In this document: positions 36,301-43,903 of the stretch, in pieces
Layout of the letters: each line of letters opens with the position of its first letter
Numbering within the stretch: the stretch's first letter is position 1
From: Gallionellales bacterium RIFCSPLOWO2_02_FULL_59_110
Lineage (GTDB): Bacteria > Pseudomonadota > Gammaproteobacteria > Burkholderiales > Gallionellaceae
Assembly: GCA_001801215.1 (NCBI GenBank)
Contig: MGXA01000066.1
Coordinates: forward strand, 1 to 47,059
Direction: 5' to 3'
DNA length: 47,059 bases
The notes under the pieces: generated by a model
What the model was told of the DNA's origin: nothing
The model's database searches: none
The model's input: only the letters and a program-made list of their open reading frames with translations
Program-made: the position numbers and the translations under genes

Positions 36301-36620
36301 AACTCCTGTTTGACGGGAATCTCGCACCCTCTCTTGCCTTGAGACTGGCGGACATCTTTCCGCAATCCGAACACGTTGACCGGATCGGCTTGGGCGCGGC
36401 ACAGGATCGAGAGGTGTGGGAATACGCCAGAAAACACCGCCACACCCTGTGTCAGCAAGGATTCTGATTTTCATGAATTGAGCCTGCTGTATGGCGCTCC
36501 GCCGAAAGTCGTCTGGATTCGCCGTGGCAATTGCAAATCGAACTTATTCTGCGCAATAAGCTGGAAGCTATCCGCTCGTTGGCGGATAACACGGAATCCA
36601 CCTTTCTCGTGATCTTGTGA
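36297..36620 (+). pseudogene. DUF5615 (PIN-like) toxin gene, two frameshifts
   Basis: This frame begins at a TTG overlapping the DUF433 stop and reads LKLLFDGNLAPSLALRLADIFPQSEHV then LGAAQDREVWEYARKHRHTL, the start of a DUF5615/Mut7-C-type toxin. At about 36446-36450 one extra base shifts the frame. The expected VSKDSDFHELSLLYGAPPKVVWIRRGN continues from 36451 in the next frame. Near 36525-36533 a second shift restores the original frame, which reads QIELILRNKLEAIRSLADNTESTFLVIL to the TGA at 36618. So nearly the whole gene is present but disrupted twice, and the catalytic DSDF segment is out of frame. Sequencing error at two sites is possible but less likely than decay. Confidence 0.85.
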
Positions 36621-36673
36621 GCTTCATGGGTCGCGGTTCATCGCTGCGCGAATTTCGCTAAAGGAGATGGGAA

Positions 36674-37348
36674 ATGGCAATCACCGACTGGCCTGAAGGC
36701 GAACGCCCCAGAGAGAAGCTCCTGCAACGCGGCGCGGCCTCATTGTCCGATGCCGAGTTGCTCGCGATCTTCCTGCGCACCGGCGTAACCGGCAAGAGCG
36801 CGGTGGACCTGGCACGCGAATTGATTACCAAGTTCGGTAGCCTCACCAAACTGTTCGCCGCCTGCGAAAAAGATTTCTGCGCAACGCACGGCTTGGGGCA
36901 GGCGAAATACGCGCAACTGCAAGCCGTGCTGGAAATGTCGCGGCGCGCGTTGCAGGAAGAAATGCGCCAGGGCGACGCGCTCAACTCGCCGCGCGCGGTG
37001 CGCGACTATCTGCGGCTGTTGCTCGGCGGACGGCAGCAGGAAGTCTTCCTGGCGCTGTTCCTCGACACCCAGCATCGCGTGATCGCCACCGAAGAGTTGT
37101 TCCACGGCACGCTCGGCCAGACCAGCGTGTATCCGCGCGAAGTGGTCAAGCGCGCGCTGGCACACAACGCCGCCGCCGTGATCCTCGCGCACAATCACCC
37201 TTCCGGCATCGCCGAACCGAGCCAGTCCGACCGGATGCTGACCGATGCGCTGAAACAGGCCCTCGGCCTGGTGGATGTGCGCGTGTTGGATCACTTCGTG
37301 GTGGCGGGCGGGCAAACCCTGTCGTTTGCGGAGAAGGGCTTCATATAA
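36674..37348 (+). CDS. radC: RadC/DUF2466 JAB-domain protein
   Basis: This is a 224-residue protein of the RadC family, named for a historical repair phenotype but without a proven repair role. An N-terminal helix-hairpin-helix part ([34 protein letters not shown]) is followed by a JAB1/MPN-like metalloprotein domain with [14 protein letters not shown], the zinc-binding His-His-Asp set. The start has GGAGATGGGAA before the ATG. It is intact and of normal length (about 222). It follows the broken toxin gene, with no clear terminator. Confidence 0.94.
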   Translation: MAITDWPEGERPREKLLQRGAASLSDAELLAIFLRTGVTGKSAVDLARELITKFGSLTKLFAACEKDFCATHGLGQAKYAQLQAVLEMSRRALQEEMRQGDALNSPRAVRDYLRLLLGGRQQEVFLALFLDTQHRVIATEELFHGTLGQTSVYPREVVKRALAHNAAAVILAHNHPSGIAEPSQSDRMLTDALKQALGLVDVRVLDHFVVAGGQTLSFAEKGFI

Positions 37349-37400
37349 ACCCGAAAAATTTATCGGAAATATCGGTGATTCCGGGCAACGCATGCCGTTT

Positions 37401-37429
37401 GCAGGAGCGGCTTTAGCCGCGAAACCTGC
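37401..37429. repeat. GCAGGAGCGGC palindrome
   Basis: GCAGG-AGCGGC-TTTA-GCCGC-GAAA-CCTGC is a short inverted repeat similar to the GTAGGAGCGGCTTTAGCCGCGAA elements known from pseudomonads and other proteobacteria. It lies downstream of radC. Confidence 0.55.
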
Positions 37430-37491
37430 ACTTCAATTCCTCCGGCAGCCATTCCCGCAATGCTTCGCTGGGGTGTGTATTCTGCTCATGT

Positions 37492-37757
37492 TCAATCGGC
37501 CAAATTCTTTACAACAACAACTTCGAGCGCGTCACTTGACTGGATTGCGCCGTCGTTGGTAATGAAAAATTTGCAGCCGGCCCGGATCGCCGTGGCGCAA
37601 TGCAGCGCATCGATAAACTTCAAGTCACGGCCAGCCCGCAACTGTGCGGCCAGGTCAAAGGTTTCGGCATCGTGAGGCTGGATGGACAGGAAGTTTTCCA
37701 GACTGAAAAATTCCTTGAAGTTCGCAACCAGCGCCAGATTGCCTGTTTGATAGGGTT
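37492..37757 (-). pseudogene. 3' fragment of a PIN-domain (VapC-like) gene
   Basis: This is the C-terminal half of a PIN ribonuclease, frame open from 37800. The recognisable end reads GRDLKFIDALHCATAIRAGCKFFITNDGAI then VVVVKNL, the DAlhlAtA and TnD acidic blocks of VapC-type toxins. The N-terminal half with the first catalytic Asp is absent. At about 37758 the sequence switches to the IS5 remnant, so the gene was cut by the insertion. The open frame upstream of the junction comes from the IS, not the toxin. It is not expected to be functional. Confidence 0.7.
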
Positions 37758-37970
37758 TCACCAGCAGAAGGGTTCGATCAGCCCGCACAGCTCTTGCCAA
37801 GGCACCACGCGATCCATCTCGGCAAGAAACGCCGCGCGCCTGGTCTGTTTGGTGTAGCGGTCAAAGCCGCCTGCAGAAAGTGACGTTTGTTTCATCGTCA
37901 TCGTCCGATTGTTCAACCCGAGCTTCTGACAGCATGCTTGTGAAAAGTTCGGGACTTAACCAGACCTTCC
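37758..37970 (-). mobile_element. IS5-family left-end remnant (transposase N-terminus)
   Basis: On the minus strand an ATG at 37895 (or 37901) starts MKQTSLSAGGFDRYTKQTRR, then AAFLAEMDRVVPWQELCGLIEPF, the conserved N-terminus of IS5-type transposases. It then stops (TGA at 37758-37760) after 45 residues, where it is fused to the PIN fragment. The DDE catalytic part is lost. A plausible left end, GGAAGGTCTGGTTAAGTCC, is the complement of 37952-37970. It is followed by CTAA (37971-37974), which fits the YTAR target of IS5 elements. The right end is not in the window. Confidence 0.7.
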
Positions 37971-38140
37971 CTAATGTTACTTGTTGTTTAATCTGCGAAA
38001 ATCTGTGTAACCTGCGGACAACTGCTTTTTCTAGGTTAATAGGGCGCAATACACGATTGGCATTATGCTCTCTGTCTGCCGGTATGGGCAGATAGCCGAG
38101 ACAGGCCGCACAACCCGCGAACCGCTACAGGAGAAAAAGA

Positions 38141-38428
38141 ATGGCCGACCAGGTAATACCCAGAAAAACACTGCGCCTCGTGATTCATGGCCGCGTGCAA
38201 GGCGTGTACTTCCGCGATTCGATGCGCCGCGAAGCGCAGAACCTGGGGGTTTCAGGCTGGGTGCGCAACCGCCACGACAGCACGGTGGAAGCTGCGGTGC
38301 AGGGCGAACCTGCCGACGTGGACGCCATCGTACGCTGGGCGCGCCACGGCCCGGATCGCGCACAGGTGGAGCGGGTCGAAATCGAGCCGCATGAGGGCAT
38401 TTACACCGGTTTCGAGATCATCGGCTAA
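38141..38428 (+). CDS. acyP: acylphosphatase
   Basis: This is a 95-residue small hydrolase that splits carboxyl-phosphate bonds. It has the usual motifs: LRLVIHGRVQGVYFRDSMRREA, with the catalytic Arg in VYFR, and GWVRNRHDSTVEAAVQG, with the catalytic Asn. The C-terminus FEIIG is standard. The ATG has AGGAG upstream. It is convergent with the Sel1-repeat gene (85-base gap). Its physiological role is unclear in bacteria. No anomaly. Confidence 0.95.
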   Translation: MADQVIPRKTLRLVIHGRVQGVYFRDSMRREAQNLGVSGWVRNRHDSTVEAAVQGEPADVDAIVRWARHGPDRAQVERVEIEPHEGIYTGFEIIG

Positions 38429-38513
38429 TCCAGCCGGCGATTACGCAGAGTCGGCCCGGCTGATTTGCAGGACAAAAAACCGGCGCGAAGTGGCTTGGGC
38501 AGGTTCGCTCTCG

Positions 38514-39017
38514 TCAGCATCCCTTGAATTTTTTAGCCGTACATTTTTTGGCGAGCGCCTGTGCCTTGGCAATTTGATCGGCAGTCATGGACTGGGCCAG
38601 CGCATCGCGATCCACAATAAATTCTTTCCTGGCATCGCTGCCTGCACCGGCAATCGCGATATTGAACCACATATGGGATCGGACATAATCCTGGGGAACG
38701 CCTTTCCCGCTGGCATACATCCATCCGAGGTTGAATTGCGCCTGGGCGTGGCCCTGTTCTGCGGCGAGCAGATACCACCTTTTCGCCGCATCGACATCCC
38801 TGGGAACGCCCCTCCCCGCGCGATACATTATGCCAAGAATATATTGCGCTTCGGCGTTTCCTTTACTGGCCGAAGCGCTATATAACTTTGCGGCTTTTTC
38901 ATAATCGCCTGCCCCGTATACTTGATTTGCCTCCGATAAGGAATCGGCCAGCGCCGGGACGGTCAACGCAAAAAAGCATGCACCGGCCAGCAGCGCTTGT
39001 TTCAGCAGCTTATCCAT
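38514..39017 (-). CDS. exported Sel1-repeat protein
   Basis: This is a 167-residue protein with a signal peptide (about 1-24, LLAGACFFALTVPALA). At least three Sel1-like (TPR-type) repeats follow: YEKAAKLYSASASKGNAEAQYILGIMY, DAAKRWYLLAAEQGHAQAQFNLGWMY, and YVRSHMWFNIAIAGAG. The C-terminal helix ends LAKKCTAKKFKGC with two cysteines. Sel1 proteins usually scaffold protein interactions. It overlaps the end of the aminopeptidase gene by eight bases, so the two are in one transcript. The partner is unknown. Confidence 0.88.
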   Translation of the reverse strand: MDKLLKQALLAGACFFALTVPALADSLSEANQVYGAGDYEKAAKLYSASASKGNAEAQYILGIMYRAGRGVPRDVDAAKRWYLLAAEQGHAQAQFNLGWMYASGKGVPQDYVRSHMWFNIAIAGAGSDARKEFIVDRDALAQSMTADQIAKAQALAKKCTAKKFKGC

Positions 39018-40455
39018 TTTGGCTGCCGCTCAGCATCCCCAGCCCCCACGCCACGCCGAACCCCGTCACGTCGCTTGCCACAATACCCAGCCCCTCTTCG
39101 CAACGGCTCGATGAAAGGTCGATGTGCAGCCACGGCGTATCGTGCTCGACGAAGCGTTTCAAAAAACGCGCCGCGAGGATGTGGTCGGCTTCTCCGGCTG
39201 CGGCGCACTGCTTGATATCGGCGACTTTGGATTCCAGTCCGGCCTCGTAGTCTTCGTCCATCGGAAAGGCGCACAGGCGTTCGCCGCTTTGTTTGCTCGC
39301 GTTCACCGCGCGCTGCACCAGTTCGTCGCGATTGCCCAGCACGCCAGAATAACGCGCGCCGAGCGCCGTCGCCATGCTGCCGGTGAGCGTGGCGAAGTCG
39401 ATCATCAAGTCGGGCTTCTCGCGCGACGCCAGCGTCAGCGTATCGGCCAGCACCATGCGGCCTTCGGCATCGGTGTGGATGATTTCGATGCTGGTGCCGT
39501 TGAGCGCCGTGACGATGTCGTTCTGCTTATATGCCTTGGGGCTGATATGGTTCTGCGCCAGCGCCAGCCAGCAGTCGAGGTTCACCGCCAGTTTGTTCTG
39601 CGTCGCGGCGAGCAGGATGCCGAGCGCGACGGCGGAACCGTTCATGTCCTCGTGCATGTTGTGCATATAGCGCGACGGCTTGAGGTTGTGCCCGCCGGTA
39701 TCGAAGCAGATGCCCTTGCCGACCAGCGCGACAGTCTGCTTCGCCTTGGGGTGGCGGTATGACAGATGCACTATGGCGGCGTCTTCCGGATCGCTGCCCT
39801 GCGCCACGGCGACGAATGCGCCCGCGCCCATCCTGCGCAGCTTTTTCATGTCGAACTCTTCGAGCTTCCAACCCTGTTGCTGCGCCAGTTTTTTGATGCG
39901 CCCGTGATACAAAGCTGGTGTCAGTTCGTTCGGCGGCAAGATGGTCAACTCGCGGCACAGCAGGTTGCCTGCCGCCTGCGCCTTGAGCGGCGCAAATATC
40001 TTCCTGTCGGCAAAACCATACAGCTCGATTTTTTGCAACGGCTTGCGCTCGTCCTTCTGCTTGTGTACCGGCAGCAGCGCACCGTTCACCCATGCGCCGT
40101 AAACCGCCAGTTCGGCGGCGCGTTTGCGCTGCACCTCGTCGCCGAACACGGCGATGCCGATGCTCTTGGGGTTTTCCCCCAGCAACAACTGCAACGCCTT
40201 GCGCACCTGCACCTGCTGCGCAAACGTGTCCTTCTCGAAATCCAGCATTACCCACGCCACCAGAGCGCCGTTCCCGGCATTGGCCGCGACGGGCGATTTC
40301 GCCAGCTCGTCGGCCTTGATGTCGCGGCGCGCCAGCACGGCCTTGAGTACGGCGGCGTGCGGCAAATCTTTGGGTAATGCTTTCGTTTTTGGCAGCAGCA
40401 CCAGCAGGTGAGTGGCGGCAGGCAGGATCTGGGACAGGGTGAGTTGTGCTAGCAT
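39010..40455 (-). CDS. M17-family leucyl aminopeptidase
   Basis: This is a 481-residue metallo-aminopeptidase of the PepA/M17 type; a distant PepA paralogue is as likely as PepA itself, so no symbol is given. The divergent N-terminal domain (1-165) is followed by the catalytic domain with GKGICFDTGGHNLKPSRYMHNMHEDMNGSA (metal-binding Lys and Asp) and HTDAEGRMVLADTL. The canonical family reads TFDSGG; here it is CFDTGG, and NTDAEGR is HTDAEGR. Metal ligands look kept. It is divergent from thyA across a large palindrome. Confidence 0.9.
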   Translation of the reverse strand: MLAQLTLSQILPAATHLLVLLPKTKALPKDLPHAAVLKAVLARRDIKADELAKSPVAANAGNGALVAWVMLDFEKDTFAQQVQVRKALQLLLGENPKSIGIAVFGDEVQRKRAAELAVYGAWVNGALLPVHKQKDERKPLQKIELYGFADRKIFAPLKAQAAGNLLCRELTILPPNELTPALYHGRIKKLAQQQGWKLEEFDMKKLRRMGAGAFVAVAQGSDPEDAAIVHLSYRHPKAKQTVALVGKGICFDTGGHNLKPSRYMHNMHEDMNGSAVALGILLAATQNKLAVNLDCWLALAQNHISPKAYKQNDIVTALNGTSIEIIHTDAEGRMVLADTLTLASREKPDLMIDFATLTGSMATALGARYSGVLGNRDELVQRAVNASKQSGERLCAFPMDEDYEAGLESKVADIKQCAAAGEADHILAARFLKRFVEHDTPWLHIDLSSSRCEEGLGIVASDVTGFGVAWGLGMLSGSQNG

Positions 40456-40523
40456 GATGACCTCGTTAAATGATGAACTTTGTCATTATCCCGTAAAAAA
40501 CAATTTGCCACAGCGCGTGGCGC

Positions 40524-40603
40524 GTAGGATGGGTTGAGCGCGGCGATACCCATCGTTTTACGCTATCAAATTGATGGGTATCGCCGCGCTCAACCCATCC
40601 TAC
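40524..40603. repeat. perfect 31-bp inverted repeat between the aminopeptidase gene and thyA
   Basis: The left arm, starting GTAGGATGGGTTGAGCGCGG, is 40524-40554 and the right arm 40573-40603 is its exact complement, with an 18-base loop. It fills most of the divergent intergenic gap (40456-40631). It is a dispersed-repeat type known from other proteobacteria. Confidence 0.92.
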
Positions 40604-40631
40604 AAACTGCGGATGAAAATGTACTAAACCT

Positions 40632-41426
40632 ATGCGCGCCTACCTAGACTTGATGCAACATGTGCTGGATCACGGCACGAAGAAATCCGACCGCACCGGC
40701 ACCGGCACGGTCAGCGTGTTCGGCTATCAGATGCGTTTTGACCTTGCGCAGGGTTTCCCTCTGGTCACCACCAAGAAGTGCCACCTGAAATCCATCGTCC
40801 ATGAGCTGCTGTGGTTTTTGCAGGGCAGCACCAACATCAAATATCTCAAGGACAACGGCGTTTCGATCTGGGACGAATGGGCGGATGAACACGGCAACCT
40901 CGGCCCGGTGTACGGCAAGCAGTGGCGCTCGTGGGCTGCGGCGGACGGGCGCGTGTTGGATCAGATTGCCGAGGTGGTGGAGCAGATCAAAAAGAATCCC
41001 GATTCGCGCCGCCTGATCGTCTCGGCGTGGAACGTCGGCGAATTGGACAAGATGGCGCTCGCGCCCTGTCACGCGTTCTTCCAGTTTTATGTTGCAGACG
41101 GCAAACTGTCCTGCCAGCTCTACCAGCGTAGCGCCGACATTTTCCTCGGCGTGCCGTTTAATATCGCCTCCTACGCCTTGCTCACATTGATGATGGCGCA
41201 GGTGTGCGGACTCAAGCCGGGTGACTTCGTGCACACCTTCGGCGACGCACATTTGTACCTCAACCACATGGAGCAGACGCACGAACAACTGTCGCGCGAA
41301 CCGCGCCCGCTGCCGGCAATGCGCATCAACCATGAGGTGAGAAATATCTTCGACTTCAAATTTGAGGATTTCACGCTCGAAGGTTACGACCCGCATCCCG
41401 CCATCAAGGCGCCCGTCGCGGTCTAG
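40632..41426 (+). CDS. thyA: thymidylate synthase
   Basis: This enzyme methylates dUMP to dTMP using methylene-tetrahydrofolate. It has 264 residues, identical in length to E. coli ThyA. Catalytic Cys146 lies in [12 protein letters not shown]. Other blocks: [46 protein letters not shown] and the C-terminal [12 protein letters not shown]. It depends on dUMP made in part by Dut, whose gene is about 6 kb upstream. The start is 28 bases past the palindrome; no clear promoter was found. Confidence 0.98.
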   Translation: MRAYLDLMQHVLDHGTKKSDRTGTGTVSVFGYQMRFDLAQGFPLVTTKKCHLKSIVHELLWFLQGSTNIKYLKDNGVSIWDEWADEHGNLGPVYGKQWRSWAAADGRVLDQIAEVVEQIKKNPDSRRLIVSAWNVGELDKMALAPCHAFFQFYVADGKLSCQLYQRSADIFLGVPFNIASYALLTLMMAQVCGLKPGDFVHTFGDAHLYLNHMEQTHEQLSREPRPLPAMRINHEVRNIFDFKFEDFTLEGYDPHPAIKAPVAV

Positions 41427-41468
41427 GTTTGTTGTGCCCCAAGCTGGCGCAGCGGCGTAGCGAATGAT

Positions 41469-42272
41469 ATGTGGATTTTTGGAAGCTCGCGCAAAAAACT
41501 CCCGCCCGCCGGCGTTGCGCTGCTGCTGCAATTTGCAGCATTCGCACTGGTGCTGTCCGGCGTTCGTTTGACGGGCCTGCAACCCTCCCCCCTCGTCTTC
41601 GCGGTGCTGTGCGGTCTGCTCGCTGCGGCCTTCAGCCACCTTGCCGTGCTGGCGCGCTGGTGGCTGCCGATTCAATTATTGTTCGCACCCGCACTGGTGT
41701 TGATGCTCACTCTCAACATTCACCCCGATGTTTTTCTCGCCGCCTTCCTCATCCTGCTGGCTGTGTACTGGAGCACTTTCCGCAGCCAGGTGCCGCTGTA
41801 TCTTTCCAGCAACAAGGTATGGCGTGCGCTGGAAACCCTGTTCCCCTCCCACGCTTGCGGGGGAGGGGTTGGGGGAGAGGGGAAGCCGTGCTTCCGCTTC
41901 ATCGATCTCGGCTCCGGGCTGGGCGGAGTATTGACGCACCTTGGCCGCGCTCGGCCAGACGGACACTACTTCGGCGTGGAATCCGCGCCGCTGCCGTTTT
42001 TGTGGGGCTGGCTGCGCATCAAGCTGGGCGGCCATCGCAACTGCACCGTGCGCTGGGGCAGCATCTGGGATAGTGATCTGAGTCAATACGACATGGTATT
42101 CGCCTATCTCTCGCCCGTGCCGATGGAACGGTTGTGGCGCAAGGCGCGCGCCGAGATGCGCCCCGGAACGGTATTCATCAGCAGCACCTTCGCCGTGCCG
42201 GAACAGCCCCCGCACGAGACGGTGCAGGTGGACGATTTGCACCGCTCCACGCTGCTCGTCTGGCATATGTAA
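41469..42272 (+). CDS. membrane-anchored methyltransferase, FAM173-like
   Basis: This is a 267-residue protein with about three membrane segments (roughly 13-30, 34-55 and 60-95) and a SAM-dependent methyltransferase domain. Motif I is FRFIDLGSGLGGVLTHL, followed by the acidic end of motif II at YFGVESA. Then comes IWDSDLSQYDMVFAYLSPVPMERLWRKARAEMRPGTVFISSTFAVPE. The dLs.YD.V and mpg.-l....G...ss.Fa layout resembles the FAM173/ATPSCKMT lysine methyltransferases. The eukaryotic members methylate the ATP synthase c-subunit or ANT; the substrate here is unknown. Between the membrane part and motif I a palindromic repeat (41841-41884) adds a Gly-rich stretch, SHACGGGVGGEG. It is convergent with the dehydrogenase. 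Confidence 0.75.
   Translation: MWIFGSSRKKLPPAGVALLLQFAAFALVLSGVRLTGLQPSPLVFAVLCGLLAAAFSHLAVLARWWLPIQLLFAPALVLMLTLNIHPDVFLAAFLILLAVYWSTFRSQVPLYLSSNKVWRALETLFPSHACGGGVGGEGKPCFRFIDLGSGLGGVLTHLGRARPDGHYFGVESAPLPFLWGWLRIKLGGHRNCTVRWGSIWDSDLSQYDMVFAYLSPVPMERLWRKARAEMRPGTVFISSTFAVPEQPPHETVQVDDLHRSTLLVWHM
41841..41884. repeat. palindromic repeat inside the methyltransferase gene
   Basis: The arms CCCCTCCC (41843-41850) and GGGAGGGG (41861-41868) are perfect, with outer TTCCCCTC/GAGGGGAA (41841-41848, 41877-41884). It is translated in frame as a Gly-rich linker. It is similar in style to the repeat in cysS. Confidence 0.7.
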
Positions 42273-42289
42273 CTGACACGGCAGGAACG

Positions 42290-43204
42290 TCAGACCGGGC
42301 AGATGTCCATTCCGCGCAGCAGTTGCAGATATTCCCCGACGCGCCCGCGCAGCGTCTGCGGCGTAGCGACCACGTCATGCGCCAGCGCGAACAGCGGATA
42401 GGCGCGCCAATCGAACAGGCGGTGCTTCTCCACCATCCGCAAGGTGTGCACCCCCTCGCCGGAGATGTCCGACCACTCGCCGCGAGCCAGTTGCTGTCCG
42501 AGCGCATGATGGTGCGAGCCGGCGCTCGTCGCCGTCGTCAGCAGATCGCCCAGCCCGGCATAGCTGTAAGGAGTATGCGCCTGCCCGCCGAACGACTGCA
42601 CGATGCCGGACAGTTCCGCGATCGCGGCGACCATCAGGTGCCCGCGCATGTTGTCGCCCAACTGCAACTCGTCCGCCACGCCGAACAGGATCGCGTAAAC
42701 ATTCTTCAGAATCACCGACCAGCTCCTGCCGTGCATGTCCGACGCCTGCTGGCAGACCAGCGTGCTGCCCCGGAACAGGCTGCGCATCGCGCCGAAATCC
42801 GCCGTATCGGACAACACCACATCGGCAAAGCCGTGCCGCCCCGCCCTGAGTTCCTCCGAGATCATCGGGCCATACACCACCCCGTAGCGATGCCTGCCGG
42901 AAAACAGGGATTCGAACACCTGGGCTGCCGTTCGCCCGAATTCGTCCAGCCCCTTCGCGATGGTCAGGCACAGGCTGCCATTTGCGAGATGCGGCGCGAT
43001 GCGGCTGGCAATTTCATGATGCGGATTCACCGGCAGGCAGAACAGGATCACCTGCGCCTCGGCAACCTCTTCCTCCAGCGTCGCATGACTGCCCTTCACC
43101 ACCGCACCCATGTTCCAGATGCGCACATCGTGACGCACCGCCAGCAGATATTCCATGGCATGTCCCATTTCGCCGTAGCCAAGGATCAAAACGCGTTGTT
43201 TCAT
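42290..43204 (-). CDS. NAD(P)-dependent glycerol-3-phosphate dehydrogenase-like protein
   Basis: This is a 304-residue protein of the GpsA type (reduces dihydroxyacetone phosphate to sn-glycerol-3-phosphate), somewhat short of the usual 330. The Rossmann start is RVLILGYGEMGHAM (GxGxxG), and the Lys at AKGLDEFG and the catalytic-type Lys in SVILKNVYAILFGVADEL are kept. GLGDLLTTATSAGSHHHALG matches the family's GLGDLxxTC..S.R block, with divergent residues (TATSAGSHHH in place of TCTSxxSRN). It may be a paralogue with another substrate, so no symbol is given. It is convergent with the methyltransferase (17-base gap). Confidence 0.78.
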   Translation of the reverse strand: MKQRVLILGYGEMGHAMEYLLAVRHDVRIWNMGAVVKGSHATLEEEVAEAQVILFCLPVNPHHEIASRIAPHLANGSLCLTIAKGLDEFGRTAAQVFESLFSGRHRYGVVYGPMISEELRAGRHGFADVVLSDTADFGAMRSLFRGSTLVCQQASDMHGRSWSVILKNVYAILFGVADELQLGDNMRGHLMVAAIAELSGIVQSFGGQAHTPYSYAGLGDLLTTATSAGSHHHALGQQLARGEWSDISGEGVHTLRMVEKHRLFDWRAYPLFALAHDVVATPQTLRGRVGEYLQLLRGMDICPV

Positions 43205-43270
43205 TCCTGCACCTCGTTATAGATAGACAGACGATAAACCAAACCTAAGCCGGACGAACCGAAACCAAAA

Positions 43271-43313
43271 TGGTCGTGCTCTGCCTGACATGGTGAGCGG
43301 AGCCTACCCTACG
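43271..43313. repeat. degenerate copy of the 32140 repeat family
   Basis: TGGTCGTGCTCTGCCTGACA and the following bases through CTACCCTACG align base by base with the repeat at 32140-32182, with several substitutions that weaken both hairpins. The rest of the 306-base gap 43205-43510 holds a TATACT box near 43424, but no convincing promoter. Confidence 0.5.
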
Positions 43314-43510
43314 CTTTCGTTGCAAAATTCTTGTCATGTTTTGACATCATTTGGCCGGCAATAGACTAGAAACCTCAGTTCAAGCCTGCAACTTGCGCTT
43401 GCAAGGAATTGCCGGGCAACATGCTATACTTTTTCCCGAAATATGCGGTGGCCATGCATTGCGCGCCGCGAGAACTCCCTAAATTCTTCCACGATCACAG
43501 GAGGTCTACC

Positions 43511-43888
43511 ATGTCAGACGCAGACGATACGACGGTCAAGATTAGCGCTTATTCCGGCAAAGCAGACATAGCACCGCAGAACAACCTCACCGAAGAACAA
43601 AACAACGCTCTGGATCTGGTGAAAAAATCCTCCCTTCTCGAAGAAGAGAAGAGGAAATCGATCGAATACCTGAAAACGATCGAGCAGCTACATGCGAGCC
43701 TGAAACAGGAACAGGCAAAAACTGCCGAGATGGCAAAGAAAATGACCGCGCTGGAAGCCCAGGCAAAGGAACTGCCCGCGCTGGAAGCAAAAGCTAAAAG
43801 ATCGGTCGAACTGGAAGCTAAAGTCAAAGAATTGACCGGGGCGCTCGGCAAGATTTCAAATATTGCCGCTGCGGGGGAAACGGGTTAG
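43511..43888 (+). CDS. coiled-coil protein of unknown function
   Basis: This is a 125-residue soluble protein starting at the ATG at 43511 with GGAGGT upstream; the longer frame from 43409 is not supported by a ribosome-binding site. Residues 1-35 are Asp/Ala/Asn-rich. From about 38 to 120 it is almost pure heptad repeat: LEEEKRKSIEYLKTIEQLHASLKQEQAKTAEMAKKMTALEAQAKEL then repeated LEAKAK units. Very rich in Lys, Glu and Ala, no cysteine, no membrane segment. It is probably a structural or scaffolding protein. I recognise no family. It is convergent with the NnrS-like gene (15-base gap). Confidence 0.75.
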   Translation: MSDADDTTVKISAYSGKADIAPQNNLTEEQNNALDLVKKSSLLEEEKRKSIEYLKTIEQLHASLKQEQAKTAEMAKKMTALEAQAKELPALEAKAKRSVELEAKVKELTGALGKISNIAAAGETG

Positions 43889-43903
43889 CAACGCCATCTC
43901 CTG

